A DNA stretch of 33,738 nucleotides from Brachionus koreanus (GCA_016987375.1 PJRA01000376.1:198382-232119), one strand, 5' to 3'; shown: positions 21,461-32,403, counted from the stretch's first letter. The notes: generated by a model from the letters alone, not told the origin. A program made the numbers and translations.

Positions 21461-22310
21461 ATTGAAAAAATTATAAACTCAGTATAAGTGCAAAAATGGG
21501 CTGAATTAGGTACAATAATTCCCAAGTCACAGTCTGGCTTCTGCAAAAAACGAAAAACAAAAGATTATATTTTTCGAATCTATCTACCCGGTCTTCACAC
21601 CAGCAGGCCTCTGAACTAACATAGCAAATATTCTATCAAAGGAAATTTTGAACCTGAAAATCTACTTTTGATTTTTCATTTTTTTAAAAAACCATTATGA
21701 TATTTGAATTCTACTGCCAAAAATACATTACAGTGCACTTGATTTTTAATTTTTAAATTATGTCCTCTTTGGGTACTAGGGGCCGGAAGTTGACCAATTC
21801 AAAAAAGTTAATAGTATTCAAATTCATATAACTAATGAATACAAAAGCTTGATATAATAATCGACCCCTCTATTGATAGCTGAGTCTATAAGCTACAATA
21901 TGATAATATAATCATAGTTATTATAATTATTTTTGGCCAAGTAATACACAATAATAAGAAAAATCGACTTTTTTAGAATTCAAAGTTGAGTTTTGATTCC
22001 TTCCCTTAATTTTTACAATAAGATCGACCACGATTTTGAAAGCGCATCAAAATCTTTACAAACTGACAAATTTTCAGCCGTGCCTTTTGTTTCCTTCAAA
22101 AAAATTTTATTTTAGTTTATTTTAAAAGACCTACATATCCCACAGATAAAACAAACTCGCAGTTTATCAAATTTTTAAAATCAAGATACGAAACACGTAG
22201 TAATACCAGGAACTAATTTTCGAGGAAATTAGTGATTTTACTGCAAAATGAGTCACCATTATTAAACCTTATTCTAAACAACTAAAAAGTTTGATTTTTC
22301 CAAACAAGAT
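21461..22310 (+). mobile_element. Decayed non-LTR (LINE-type) reverse transcriptase
   Basis: From 21461 one frame reads IEKIINSV-stop-VQKWAELGTIIPKSQSGF and continues CKKRKTKDYIFRI, which matches the LINE reverse-transcriptase block with QxGFRxxRST (PKSQSGF at 21521-21541). At 22023 another frame gives IDHDFESASKS, resembling motif A (DFExAFD). At 22169 a third piece reads KFLKSRYETRS, like the FLxxR block; a later piece (about 22235-22280) ending SPLLNLILNN recalls QGSPLSPLLFNLYIND. The spacings from motif A onward fit the family, while an extra 350-400 bases separate the first block from motif A. Stops and frameshifts show it is dead. The first block is convincing; the last is weaker. Plus strand. 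Confidence 0.7.
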
Positions 22311-23846
22311 AACCGCTCAGATCTGCCCTGGATTTTGCATTCAAATTATTTAAAAAAATAAAACAAAAAATAAAATTTAAAATGTATTTTTTATATATTT
22401 TATATTTATAATACCTATATATTGAGTTGGAAATAAATATTTTTATTAAATTAACAATAGATTAAATTTTGTTATCAGTTTGATGTATTTAGGATTAAAT
22501 CCAAGCGAATTTTGTATTTAATCTTGTATCTGTTGGATTTTGAAGCAGAAAATTCTGGATTAATCTGGCTTTTAATTCACGTTAATTTTTTTTTGTTGGT
22601 GATAAATTTTGAAAAAAGCTTAACAAATCTGTCATCAATCGTTATTTATTTTTTTTCGTCTAAATTTACTAAAAGTTCTGAAAAAAAATTTTTTCTCTTA
22701 ATTTCATAGAAAATTTTATTTATTTTAATGTTCTAATGCATTTTAAATTCTCATTTCTAGATATTTCTTGATTATGAACACAGAATAATAAAGCATGTAT
22801 CGAATATTTCAAAATTCATTTTTGTAGATATATTCTATTAAAATCAACTAGTCAAAAATTAACAGTTATTCAAAAGATATTTTTTTTGATTCAGTAATAG
22901 GTCAAAAGCTTAAACCACTTAAAGCTTTTTGAGAAAAAGATTAGAGCTTGGAATGTAATACAAAATAATTTAAAGTTTAGTTTCAGAAATTTCTAAATTA
23001 TCTAATTATAAAAAAAAAATGCAATATTTAAATTTTTGAAATTTAAAAAAAAATTTATGTATAGTATAAATGAAAAATATGGCCAAGTTCGCTTACAGTT
23101 CACCTTGAAACCAAGTTCATATTCATAATTAGCAATGTCGAAAACTTTTTGAATATTAAAAAGTCTTATTCAAACTTTTATTAAATTTTGAAAAAAAATT
23201 TACAAAATTAATATTGTTCATTTAAGTTTAGATTAAATTATTTTCAAACATTGACTCATTGGTATATTAAAAATTCATTAATAAATTACTATTAGCTTTT
23301 CTAATGAGCCAACTCTAAGAGTTTAATTTAATTTCCTTAAAATTTAAATAGTCTTTATAAAGCCATTAAGACTATTCACACAAGCCTGATTGAAAAATTA
23401 ATCTCTAAAAGATAAATTAAAATTTTATTTTAAAAGTTCAATTAAATAGAGAATAAATAAGCGCATAAATTCCAAATTCTATAATAGTAAAAAGAAACAA
23501 AATTAAAAAAAAAAAGCTACGTGTCATTAGTTTATAAAATTAGTCATTCGACTTGAGAATGAAAAAATCATGCCATTAATTTGATTAGAGTTACTACAGT
23601 AATCGAAAAAATCATCAAGCTCCCATTTTTGAAATCTTTCGATAATTTTGAAAATTTCAAAATTTTTCAAACATATTCAAATTTTTATTTTGTTGAATTA
23701 GTTCTAACTATTTTAATTAAATAATCAAAAATAAAAATTAAGCTTCTTATATAATCTACATTTATTCATTCAAGACATTACATATTTTATACTAGCAAAA
23801 AATTTATTTGTACACGTTTATTCTATTTTTTTTAAAGAGTTTTTAA

Positions 23847-26800
23847 ATGATGGAAACAAATCAAGAGTCAGATTTGCATTATGGGAATGAAATTGTGATT
23901 GCTGGAGTGTCAGGTCGCTATCCAGAATCAGACAACATTGAAGAATTCGCCAAAAATCTATTTGATGGAGTGGACATGGTGACCGAATCGGACCGAAGAT
24001 GGCCGATCGGTTTGTACGGCTTGCCGAGACGCAATGGTACTCTAAAAGACATATCGAAATTTGATGCACAATTTTTTGGCATTAGTCCGAAACAAGCGGA
24101 CCAGATGGATCCTCAGCTGAGAATGCTGCTAGAAGTGTCCTATGAAGCCATATGTGACTCGGGCATGAACCCGTGCGAGCTCAAGGGAACCAGGACTGGT
24201 GTTTACATCGGAGTTAGTTCATCAGAAGCTCTCTATGCCTATTCACACAATCCATCGGAGTTATCAGGCTATTCAATGACTGGATGTGCCTCCAGCATGC
24301 TGGCCAACCGTCTGTCATTTTTTTTTGACTTCAACGGACCAAGTTACACTGTCGACACTGCTTGTTCATCGAGTCTTGTTGCTCTCGACGCAGCTATTCA
24401 CTCTATTCAATCTGGCTATTGTGACTATGCAATTGTTGGTGGTTCTAACCTTTTGACCAGACCTCAAACTTCATTACAATTTCAGCGCTTAGGCATGCTC
24501 TCACCGGATGGCATGTGCAAGTCTTTTGATTCAAGCGGAAAAGGATATGTTCGCAGTGAAACAATATCAGTTGTGTTTATACAAAAAAAGTCTTTGTGCC
24601 GCAAATTCTATGCTAAAATAGTCAACTCAAGAGTTAATACAGATGGTGCCAAAGAACAGGGTATCACTTTTCCAAGTGGTCAAGTTCAATCTAGACTCTT
24701 AAATGAGCTTTATTGTGAATCAAAAATTGATCCACGAATGGTCAGCTATGTTGAGGCGCATGGCACCGGTACCAAAGCCGGCGATCCACAAGAATTAAAT
24801 TCAATCGCAAATATATTCACCAAAAATCGTTCCAAACCATTGCTAATCGGTTCAACTAAGTCGAACATGGGTCATCCAGAGCCAGCTTCTGGTCTGGCAG
24901 CATTGTCAAAAATTTTAATTTCAATACAAACAGGCCAAATTCCCGCCAATTTACATTTCAATCAACCAAATAGTGAAATTCCGGCTTTGCTTGACGGAAG
25001 ACTTAAAGTTGTTGATAGAAATTCAGAGCTAAATGAAGGCTTAATAGCTTTAAATTCATTTGGATTTGGTGGTGCCAATGCTCACTTATTAATCGAGCCT
25101 AATTCGGATAAGACAAATAATTTATGGTCACAAAAAAATATAGTAAATGAATTTAGCAAACAAATTAGATTATTTCAGTTTAGCTCCCGTACTGAACAAG
25201 GCTTGAATGATATTCTAGATTTAATTGAGCAATCAAATGATTTGGCACTAAGTTGTCTACTTGAACCATTGTCTGTACAAACATCGCATTCCTATCGAGG
25301 CTTCACTATTCTAAACTCAAAAAATCAAATCAGAGAAATTAATCAAGGCACGAAAGATAGACCCATATGGTATATTTTTTCTGGTATGGGAACCCAATGG
25401 ACCGGTATGGGTAGAGATTTAATGCAAATTGAAGCATTTCGTGAATCGATTGAAAAATCAGCTCTCATACTAAAACCTTACAATGTGGATTTAATTCAGA
25501 TTATAAATTCGGCCGATTCGGACACATTTAAAAACACTTTGAACTCATTTGTTGGTATTGCTTCAGTTCAAATTGCTTTGGTTGATTGTCTAAATCGATT
25601 GGAAATTAGACCAGATGGTATTTTGGGCCATTCGGTTGGAGAGCTTGGCTGTGCATATGCAGATGGATGCATGACTCATGAAGAAACATTGTTAGCCGCG
25701 TTTTACAGAGGTAAATGTATAGAAGAAGCTTCGTTGCCTTTGGGAGCAATGGCTGCTGTTGGCTTAACATGGAATGAATGTAAAAAAAAATGCCCTCAAG
25801 GTGTCGTGCCTGCTTGTCACAATTCTAGAGATACTGTAACCATTTCTGGACCAAAAAAAGATGTGCAGAATTTTGTAGAAAAACTAAAATCAGAGGGTGT
25901 CTTTGCCAGAGAGGTTGATTCATCAAATGTAGCCTTTCATTCTTACTACATGTGTCAAATAGCTCCTAAATTAAAAGCCTATTTAACTGAAGTAATCAAA
26001 GAGCCTCGTTTGAGGTCTGCCAAATGGATTAGTTCGTCAATACCTGAGGAAAATTGGAATTCTGAATTGGCCAAATATTCTTCAGCCGACTATCATGTCA
26101 ACAATTTGTGCAGCTCGGTTTTGTTTCAAGAAGCTTTGTTACATGTGCCTGAGAATGCTATTACAATTGAAATAGCTCCTCACGCGCTCCTACAAGCTAT
26201 TCTTAAGCGTAGTCTAAAAAAAAGCAACGTTTTTATCGGCCTATTGAACAAAAATTCTTCAAACCAGTTGGAAAATTTTTACACCCAATTGGGTCGCATT
26301 TACTTAAACGGCATTGATTTCAAACCGACTCGATTAGTTATTTCTAAAAGTTGGCATAAATCACTGTATCCAGTTCCAGTTAAGACAAAATTTGTGTCGC
26401 CATTGATTAAATGGGATCATAGTCAATCTTGGAATGTGCCTAGATACACTGATTTTACTTCACAAGGAAGTTCTTCATCAGTGTCAGAGGTTAGTAATTT
26501 AAATTATGCAGTTGATTTGGAAGCTGAGAATGAATACATTAGTGGACATCAAATTGACGGAAGGATACTCTATCCGGCCACTGGCTATCTGTGTCTAGTG
26601 TGGCAAAGCATTGCCAAAATTCACCAAATAAAAAGTCTGGGAATGATTGACGAAAAAAATTTGTCTTTACCTGCAATAGAATTCGAAAATGTAGAAATAC
26701 ACAGAGCTACAATTATGAAAACAGGAGAAAAAGTTAATTTTCAAATAAATTTTATGACATCAACTGGTTCATTTGAGTTGACCGAAGGAGGTAATTTGGT

Positions 26801-29800
26801 GTTCAGTGGTCAAGTGAAACTTTTAGATGAAAAATTTGACTTTGATCAAACTAAGCAAATTGACTCACTCAAATTATTGGAACAAACAGTCAGAAAAGAT
26901 TACATGAATAAACAAGAAGTCTACAAAGAATTAAGGCTCCGTGGTTACGAGTATAAGGAACAGTTTCAACCCATTGAAAAATCTGATCTAACTGGTACTT
27001 GTGCTTTATTGAAGTGGAATGGAAATTGGGTGCCATTTTTAGATGCCATGCTACAAGTAAATGTACTAGGCAATAAAAGAGGACTTTTGCTTCCGACCAG
27101 AATTCGAAGCATTAAGATAGACCCAGAAGAGCATTCAAATTTGGTCAAAGATTCCTACTTGCCAGTGGTATTCGACCCTTATACCAAAACTACACTTAGT
27201 GGTGCTGTCCAAATAGTTGGCCTACATGCTGCAGTGGCGCCTAAAAGACAAATCTATCAGCCAACAATACTAGAACATGTTAATTTTGTGCCATATTTTG
27301 ACGATATAAACAATAACATGGTAACACTTAGTCAAGAAGAGCAAATAAAACAAAATCTTGTTGAAAAATATATTTCAAAATGCATGAAATCACCACAAGA
27401 ACCAAGCAATGAGGCATCATTCATTAAATTTTTGTCTTCTCAAACAAATGATGGACTTGAATTTTTAAATTCATTTTCTCAAGATAAAATATTAAATTTA
27501 TCTAGTCAAAGAGTGGATAATTTTAAGAATTTAATTGACATTTTTTTTGAAAATTTGAGTATAAAATCAAAAAGTCAAAAAATACGTCTATTGGAAATAT
27601 GTGGATCGATGCAATATTCAATGTGTCCATACCTAAACAATTTGCTCAGATGTCATCCACAGATATGTGATCAGATTGAAATAGCCTATGCACAGACCAG
27701 TAATTTGTCTGATTTGGAATCGCAATATTTCGATCAAATAAGCTCTAGTTGTCTGTTCAAAATGGAAAAAATTGACTGGAAAATTATCCAAGACAGTTGT
27801 TTAAGCTCAAATCTGCCTTCGAATCAATTTGATCTAGTCATATTGAACAATTCTAATTTATTCGCATTCAAAAATGTAAATGCATGGCTGGAGAACACAT
27901 TGACCAAATTGACACACAATTTTGTCTTGGTTCAAGAGGATTTTGTCAACAATAAAGAATTTAGTAATCTATTAGCTAATTTGGAGAGTGTCTGTCTTAA
28001 AAAAAATTCTTATCCAAAATTTCCATTTGATTTGGATCAAATTCAAAATTTAAACAAAATTAGTCATCGAAATGGATTTTGTGAGCAAAGTTTGTGGAGA
28101 TTAGGTAAAAATTACAAAAATAATTGTCTAATAAACATAGACAATTTGGATGATTTTGAATGGTTAAATGATTTGAAAACAAATCTAAATGATCCAAGTG
28201 TTGAACGAGTATATTTGCTTAGTCAAATGGAAACAAGTGGTCTAATAGGACTTGTTAATTGTTTACGTAAAGAGTTCAATGGAGACAAAATTAGATGTAT
28301 TTTAAGCGAAAATTTTGACCAGATAAAACCTCAAAGTATATTTGATAATGATTTGGTGATAAATGTAAATCGACATAACCAATGGGGATCATTTAGACAC
28401 ATGGCCAGTGATGCATTCAATTTGGTTATAAATTCAGAAAAAGAGTTGTACGAATGTCAAAGCGGTTTTGAGGTAAATAAAGATAATTTATGTGTCAATT
28501 CATTGCAGCGTGGTGACTTGACATCACTGAGATGGATTCAATCACCCAAAGTGGTTCTATCAGACACACAGCATGTTATTTGCAAGGTTGCCTGTGCAGC
28601 GCTCAATTTTCGCGACATTATGCTGGCTACTGCCAAGCTAAGTCCCGAAGCTATTCCCAATTACCACAAAATGCAGGATAATTTGCTCGGAATGGAATTC
28701 AGTGGTCACGTGGACGGACAAAAATGCATGGGAATTGTTTCTGCTAGAGGTCTATCTACCCAAATACTTCTTGATAAAAACTACTTATGGAAAATACCGC
28801 CCAAATGGAGCCTGTCAGACGCAGCTACTGTGCCAGTAGCTTATTCAACTGCTTACTATGCTTTATGTGTGCGTGCTAAATTAAAGAAAGGTGAATCAGT
28901 GCTTATACACGCTGGCTCTGGGGCTGTCGGTCAAGCAGCCATCAGCATTGCGCTTAGCTTTCAGTGTCAAGTGTTTGTGACTGTTTCGTCTAATGAAAAA
29001 AAAGAGTATCTCAAGTCAATTTACAATAATCAATTAACAGACAAATGTTTTGCCAATTCACGTGATCTTACGTTTGAAAAGCATGTTATGACACAGACTC
29101 GTGGTCGTGGCGTTGACATTGTGTTAAATTCGCTCTCTGAGCAAAAACTACAAGCATCACTCAGATGTCTTGCCGAACATGGCCGATTTTTAGAAATCGG
29201 AAAGTTCGATTTAAACAAAAATTCAACTCTTGGAATGTCCATGTTTCTTAAAAACACAAGCTTTCATGGTATACTATTAGATTCATTATTTGACAGGTCT
29301 GAATCGGACTGGAAATTAGTATACGATCTAGTGCAAAAAGGAATTGAAAGCGGAGTAGTTAGGCCTTTAAATGCGACCATATTTGGCAAGGATCAAATCG
29401 AACAGGCATTTAGATACATGGCTCAAGGTAAACACATTGGAAAAGTTCTGATAAACTGCGCAGATGAAGCTCAAATTGAAGCATTGGCTAAACTATGGTT
29501 CAACTCTGAGCAAAGCTATATTATCACAGGTGGTCTGGGCGGCTTCGGTCTCGAACTTGCCCAATGGTTGATTGAGCGCGGGGCCCGCAATTTAGTCCTC
29601 ACATCTCGATCCGGGGTTCGCACTGGATACCAATCTCGCCGACTTGAATTATTCAAACAAGAGTATGATGCAAATGTGCTCGTTCTTGCACTAGATGTAA
29701 AAAATCGATCTGAATGCGATCTATTGATACAAAAAGCTTTAGAAATAAGCAAGAATAAGAAACTAGGCGGTATTTTTCATCTAGCCGCAGTGCTCGAGGA

Positions 29801-31391
29801 CGCTCTGCTAGAAAATCAAAGCGTAGAAAAATTTAAAAAAGTAATTGATGTTAAGTATCAAGGTGCAGTTAATTTGGATGCGTTGAGCCGTGATCTAATG
29901 GACGATGAGGCTTATTTTGTGGTCTTTTCATCAGTTACAAGTGGTCGAGGAAATCTTGGTCAATCTAACTATGGTTATGCTAATTCGGCAATGGAAAGAA
30001 TATGCGAAAAAAGAAAAAGAGAAGGTAAAAATGCTCTGGCTATTCAATGGGGAGCTATTGGAGACGTTGGTCTTGTGGTCGAGTCAGCACACATGAACGG
30101 ATCAAATGATACAGTTGTTGGAGGCACTCTTCCACAGCGAATTTATGGATGTATTAGAACATTAGAGCATATTTTGCTAAAAAGTAGAATGGAACAATCT
30201 GTCGTATGGTCTAGTTTTGTACCGGCGTTTAATGGCGTTGACCAACAGAGCAAAAAGCTGGACACAGAAAAAAGCCTTGTGGAAACAGTGGCTAATATAA
30301 TGGGAATTAAAGATTTGAAACAAATACGTAATGAAAAGCAAAGTTTGGCCGAAATGGGCCTAGATTCTCTAATGAGTGTTGAAATAAAACAAATATTGGA
30401 ACAGGTTTACAGCATTAATTTGAGTATGAAGGAAATTCAGTCTCTGAGCATTGAAAAGTTACGAAATATGCAAAATTTGGATCAGTCTTGTTCAAAATCG
30501 GACAATGTTGTTGAAAAAAAAGAAACAAAAATTTTAATGCCAGATAAAATTTTGGTCAAGCTAAATGAATTTGATGACAATGATGACAAAAAATGTGTCT
30601 TTGTGATACATCCAATTGAAGGTCACGTACAAATGTTAGAAGAATTTGCCAGTAAAATGAAGCTAAGAGTTTACGGTATTCAATTTACCAAAGAAGCTAT
30701 TGAGACAAAAAATTTGGCGCAACTTGCTGAATTGTATTGGCGAGAAATAGACAAAGTAAATGGCTGCAAAGAGAAGATAAATTTATGTGGTTATTCGTTT
30801 GGAGCTTCGGTGGCATTTGAAATGGCATTGCAAAAGACTGATCGCATTCGAACATTGACATTGCTGGATGGATCCCATTCTTATGTAAATGTGCAAGTAA
30901 ATGCGTACAAGACTAAATTTCAGCTAGAAAATCAGTCCAAAACTGAGTCAGAAGCTCTGTTCACTTTTTACCAGCAATTTGGACAAATCGAGTCCAGAAT
31001 TGAATTTATCAAACAGTTGTCTGAAATGAAAAATTTTGATAGTAGAGTCAAATATGTTGTCGATTCTTTAATAGAAAAATCAATGTATAAATTTGATGCT
31101 GATGATTTAGATTTAGCTGCAAGAGCATTTGTAAGCAAATTGCTAATGTCGTTTGAATATGAACCCAAGGAAAAGTTGAGACTCGAACGTGTTTTGCTGG
31201 TTAAGTCCGAATCTCAGACAAATTTGATTGTCACCTCAAATATTCAGACTGTTCTCGGTGATGACTATGGTCTGAGTAAAGTGTTTGAAGGTACGGTTCT
31301 TGTGAAGACTGTGACTGGTGATCATCGGACATTTTTGCAGGGTGATAATGCTACACAAGTTGTTAGTATTGTTATGGCTAATTTTTTTTAG
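23847..31391 (+). CDS. FASN: Type I fatty acid synthase, animal type, complete
   Basis: This cytosolic homodimeric enzyme builds palmitate-like acids from acetyl-CoA, malonyl-CoA and NADPH. Domains in order: ketosynthase (about 14-420; C173 in DTACSSS, H305 in EAHGTGT, H343 in NMGHPEP), malonyl/acetyl transferase (505-830; S596 in GHSVGE, R621, H698), dehydratase (885-1120; H901 in the HxxxG box, D1066 and Q1070 in DAMLQ), a degenerate methyltransferase-like region (about 1125-1430), enoyl reductase (1555-1870; HAGSGAVG at 1688), ketoreductase (1885-2125; GGLGGFG at 1895, S2029, Y2042, N2046), acyl carrier (2145-2210; S2174 in GLDSLMS) and thioesterase (2235-2514; S2317 in GYSFGAS, D2341, H2493 in GDHRTF). 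Length matches vertebrate FAS closely. TAA directly precedes the ATG, fixing the start at Met1 or Met2. The whole coding region is one exon, odd for an animal and for this intron-bearing neighbourhood. A partial copy lies 4.8 kb downstream. Confidence 0.97.
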   Translation: MMETNQESDLHYGNEIVIAGVSGRYPESDNIEEFAKNLFDGVDMVTESDRRWPIGLYGLPRRNGTLKDISKFDAQFFGISPKQADQMDPQLRMLLEVSYEAICDSGMNPCELKGTRTGVYIGVSSSEALYAYSHNPSELSGYSMTGCASSMLANRLSFFFDFNGPSYTVDTACSSSLVALDAAIHSIQSGYCDYAIVGGSNLLTRPQTSLQFQRLGMLSPDGMCKSFDSSGKGYVRSETISVVFIQKKSLCRKFYAKIVNSRVNTDGAKEQGITFPSGQVQSRLLNELYCESKIDPRMVSYVEAHGTGTKAGDPQELNSIANIFTKNRSKPLLIGSTKSNMGHPEPASGLAALSKILISIQTGQIPANLHFNQPNSEIPALLDGRLKVVDRNSELNEGLIALNSFGFGGANAHLLIEPNSDKTNNLWSQKNIVNEFSKQIRLFQFSSRTEQGLNDILDLIEQSNDLALSCLLEPLSVQTSHSYRGFTILNSKNQIREINQGTKDRPIWYIFSGMGTQWTGMGRDLMQIEAFRESIEKSALILKPYNVDLIQIINSADSDTFKNTLNSFVGIASVQIALVDCLNRLEIRPDGILGHSVGELGCAYADGCMTHEETLLAAFYRGKCIEEASLPLGAMAAVGLTWNECKKKCPQGVVPACHNSRDTVTISGPKKDVQNFVEKLKSEGVFAREVDSSNVAFHSYYMCQIAPKLKAYLTEVIKEPRLRSAKWISSSIPEENWNSELAKYSSADYHVNNLCSSVLFQEALLHVPENAITIEIAPHALLQAILKRSLKKSNVFIGLLNKNSSNQLENFYTQLGRIYLNGIDFKPTRLVISKSWHKSLYPVPVKTKFVSPLIKWDHSQSWNVPRYTDFTSQGSSSSVSEVSNLNYAVDLEAENEYISGHQIDGRILYPATGYLCLVWQSIAKIHQIKSLGMIDEKNLSLPAIEFENVEIHRATIMKTGEKVNFQINFMTSTGSFELTEGGNLVFSGQVKLLDEKFDFDQTKQIDSLKLLEQTVRKDYMNKQEVYKELRLRGYEYKEQFQPIEKSDLTGTCALLKWNGNWVPFLDAMLQVNVLGNKRGLLLPTRIRSIKIDPEEHSNLVKDSYLPVVFDPYTKTTLSGAVQIVGLHAAVAPKRQIYQPTILEHVNFVPYFDDINNNMVTLSQEEQIKQNLVEKYISKCMKSPQEPSNEASFIKFLSSQTNDGLEFLNSFSQDKILNLSSQRVDNFKNLIDIFFENLSIKSKSQKIRLLEICGSMQYSMCPYLNNLLRCHPQICDQIEIAYAQTSNLSDLESQYFDQISSSCLFKMEKIDWKIIQDSCLSSNLPSNQFDLVILNNSNLFAFKNVNAWLENTLTKLTHNFVLVQEDFVNNKEFSNLLANLESVCLKKNSYPKFPFDLDQIQNLNKISHRNGFCEQSLWRLGKNYKNNCLINIDNLDDFEWLNDLKTNLNDPSVERVYLLSQMETSGLIGLVNCLRKEFNGDKIRCILSENFDQIKPQSIFDNDLVINVNRHNQWGSFRHMASDAFNLVINSEKELYECQSGFEVNKDNLCVNSLQRGDLTSLRWIQSPKVVLSDTQHVICKVACAALNFRDIMLATAKLSPEAIPNYHKMQDNLLGMEFSGHVDGQKCMGIVSARGLSTQILLDKNYLWKIPPKWSLSDAATVPVAYSTAYYALCVRAKLKKGESVLIHAGSGAVGQAAISIALSFQCQVFVTVSSNEKKEYLKSIYNNQLTDKCFANSRDLTFEKHVMTQTRGRGVDIVLNSLSEQKLQASLRCLAEHGRFLEIGKFDLNKNSTLGMSMFLKNTSFHGILLDSLFDRSESDWKLVYDLVQKGIESGVVRPLNATIFGKDQIEQAFRYMAQGKHIGKVLINCADEAQIEALAKLWFNSEQSYIITGGLGGFGLELAQWLIERGARNLVLTSRSGVRTGYQSRRLELFKQEYDANVLVLALDVKNRSECDLLIQKALEISKNKKLGGIFHLAAVLEDALLENQSVEKFKKVIDVKYQGAVNLDALSRDLMDDEAYFVVFSSVTSGRGNLGQSNYGYANSAMERICEKRKREGKNALAIQWGAIGDVGLVVESAHMNGSNDTVVGGTLPQRIYGCIRTLEHILLKSRMEQSVVWSSFVPAFNGVDQQSKKLDTEKSLVETVANIMGIKDLKQIRNEKQSLAEMGLDSLMSVEIKQILEQVYSINLSMKEIQSLSIEKLRNMQNLDQSCSKSDNVVEKKETKILMPDKILVKLNEFDDNDDKKCVFVIHPIEGHVQMLEEFASKMKLRVYGIQFTKEAIETKNLAQLAELYWREIDKVNGCKEKINLCGYSFGASVAFEMALQKTDRIRTLTLLDGSHSYVNVQVNAYKTKFQLENQSKTESEALFTFYQQFGQIESRIEFIKQLSEMKNFDSRVKYVVDSLIEKSMYKFDADDLDLAARAFVSKLLMSFEYEPKEKLRLERVLLVKSESQTNLIVTSNIQTVLGDDYGLSKVFEGTVLVKTVTGDHRTFLQGDNATQVVSIVMANFF

Positions 31392-31450
31392 AGATTTTAG
31401 GATTTTTGGTATACTTGTTTTTAGTTTATTTATACATGAAAGCATTTTAC

Positions 31451-31456
31451 AATAAA
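31451..31456 (+). terminator. Poly(A) signal of the fatty acid synthase
   Basis: AATAAA lies 60 bases after the TAG stop, just before a T-rich stretch. It is the first such hexamer after the stop. Confidence 0.6.
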
Positions 31457-31996
31457 ACGCTTGATAAATTTTATATATTTTTTTTTTAAAAAAAATTCAA
31501 ATATTGTTATTAAATAAAAATTTCAATACATTTGGATTTGTTTGCTCGATTATTGTGACTAATTTTGAAAAAACTAAAATATTGACTGATTGATGCTTTT
31601 AAAAATCAAAAAAAATATTTTCATAGAATTCCAAGTTTACATTAAAAAAAGCTTTTGATAAATTATTAAGAAAATTATTTTTTTTTTCAATTGAATAAAT
31701 CTAACAGAGACAAAGAATTTTTGATTTTTAAACAAAAGATTAAATTTATATAACTTTTTTTTGTTTTAAAAAAAAAAAAAACTGGATAATTTTTTTTTTA
31801 AAAATGACTTCTTTAAAAACCAATTTCATTTACTACAAAATTCAACTAAATTTTACTAGAGCAAAATAATTTTTTGTATTTAATTAAATATAAAATAATT
31901 CGAAATACTTTGGATATTTTTTCATGCCATTTTTTTAAACTGATTTAAAAAAAAAGTATTTAATTAACGAGGTAATTCAATAAATATAAATTTTTT
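31457..31996. other. AT-rich spacer
   Basis: About 540 bases of homopolymer-rich DNA between the synthase 3' end and its partial duplicate. No gene, RNA or clear repeat is visible. Confidence 0.6.
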
Positions 31997-32389
31997 ATGA
32001 ATTTTGCTCAAATAGTTGGCCTGCATGTTGCAGTGGCGCCTAAAAGACAAATCTATCAGTCAACAATACTAGAACATGTTAATTTTGTGCCCTATATTGA
32101 CGATATAAACAATAACATGGTAACACTTAGTCAAGAAGAGCAAATAAAACAAAATCTTGTTGAAAAATATATTTCAAAATGCATTAAATCTTCACAAGAA
32201 CAAAGCAATGAGGCATCATTCATTAAATTTTTGTCTTCTCAAACAAATGATGGACTTGAATTTTTAAAATCATTTTCTCAAGATAAAATATTAAATTTAT
32301 CTGGTCAAAGAGTGGATAATTTTAAGAATTTAATTGACATTACACATTACTTTAAAAAAGATGAGATAACAATGTTAATTCAAGAGTAA
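31997..32389 (+). pseudogene. Partial duplicate of the fatty acid synthase (still open)
   Basis: Positions 32009-32341 are a direct copy of 27210-27542 with no insertion or deletion (constant offset 4799) and 11 mismatches in 333 bases (about 97% identity). It covers synthase residues 1122-1232, the linker and start of the degenerate methyltransferase region, so it holds no active site. Of the 11 differences I count 8 that change the amino acid and 3 that are silent, as expected without constraint. The copy nonetheless stays in frame with an ATG acquired from flanking DNA (MNFA...) and a foreign 15-residue tail (THYFKKDEITMLIQE) before TAA, giving a 130-codon frame followed by AATAAA at 32404-32409. 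A fragment pseudogene is likeliest; a newborn small gene is possible. Confidence 0.85.
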
Positions 32390-32403
32390 ATTTTAAAAAG
32401 TAA

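Larger units (their letters stand above)
19995..23846. other. Non-coding region upstream of the synthase
   Basis: No intact gene is seen. It contains an A-tract-rich repeat block (20360-20725), a decayed reverse transcriptase (21461-22310) and otherwise A/T-rich DNA. The promoter of the fatty acid synthase must lie in its right end, but no core element stands out. A pyrimidine-rich tract followed by AG (23837 or 23839) ends 7 to 9 bases before the synthase ATG. Confidence 0.6.

Noticed and set aside
22512..22709. 65-codon plus-strand frame
   Set aside because: T-rich low-complexity translation downstream of the reverse-transcriptase relic, unrelated to it; chance.
23818..24069. Minus-strand frames over the synthase and over other genes
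   Set aside because: They are antisense shadows of strongly supported coding sequence.
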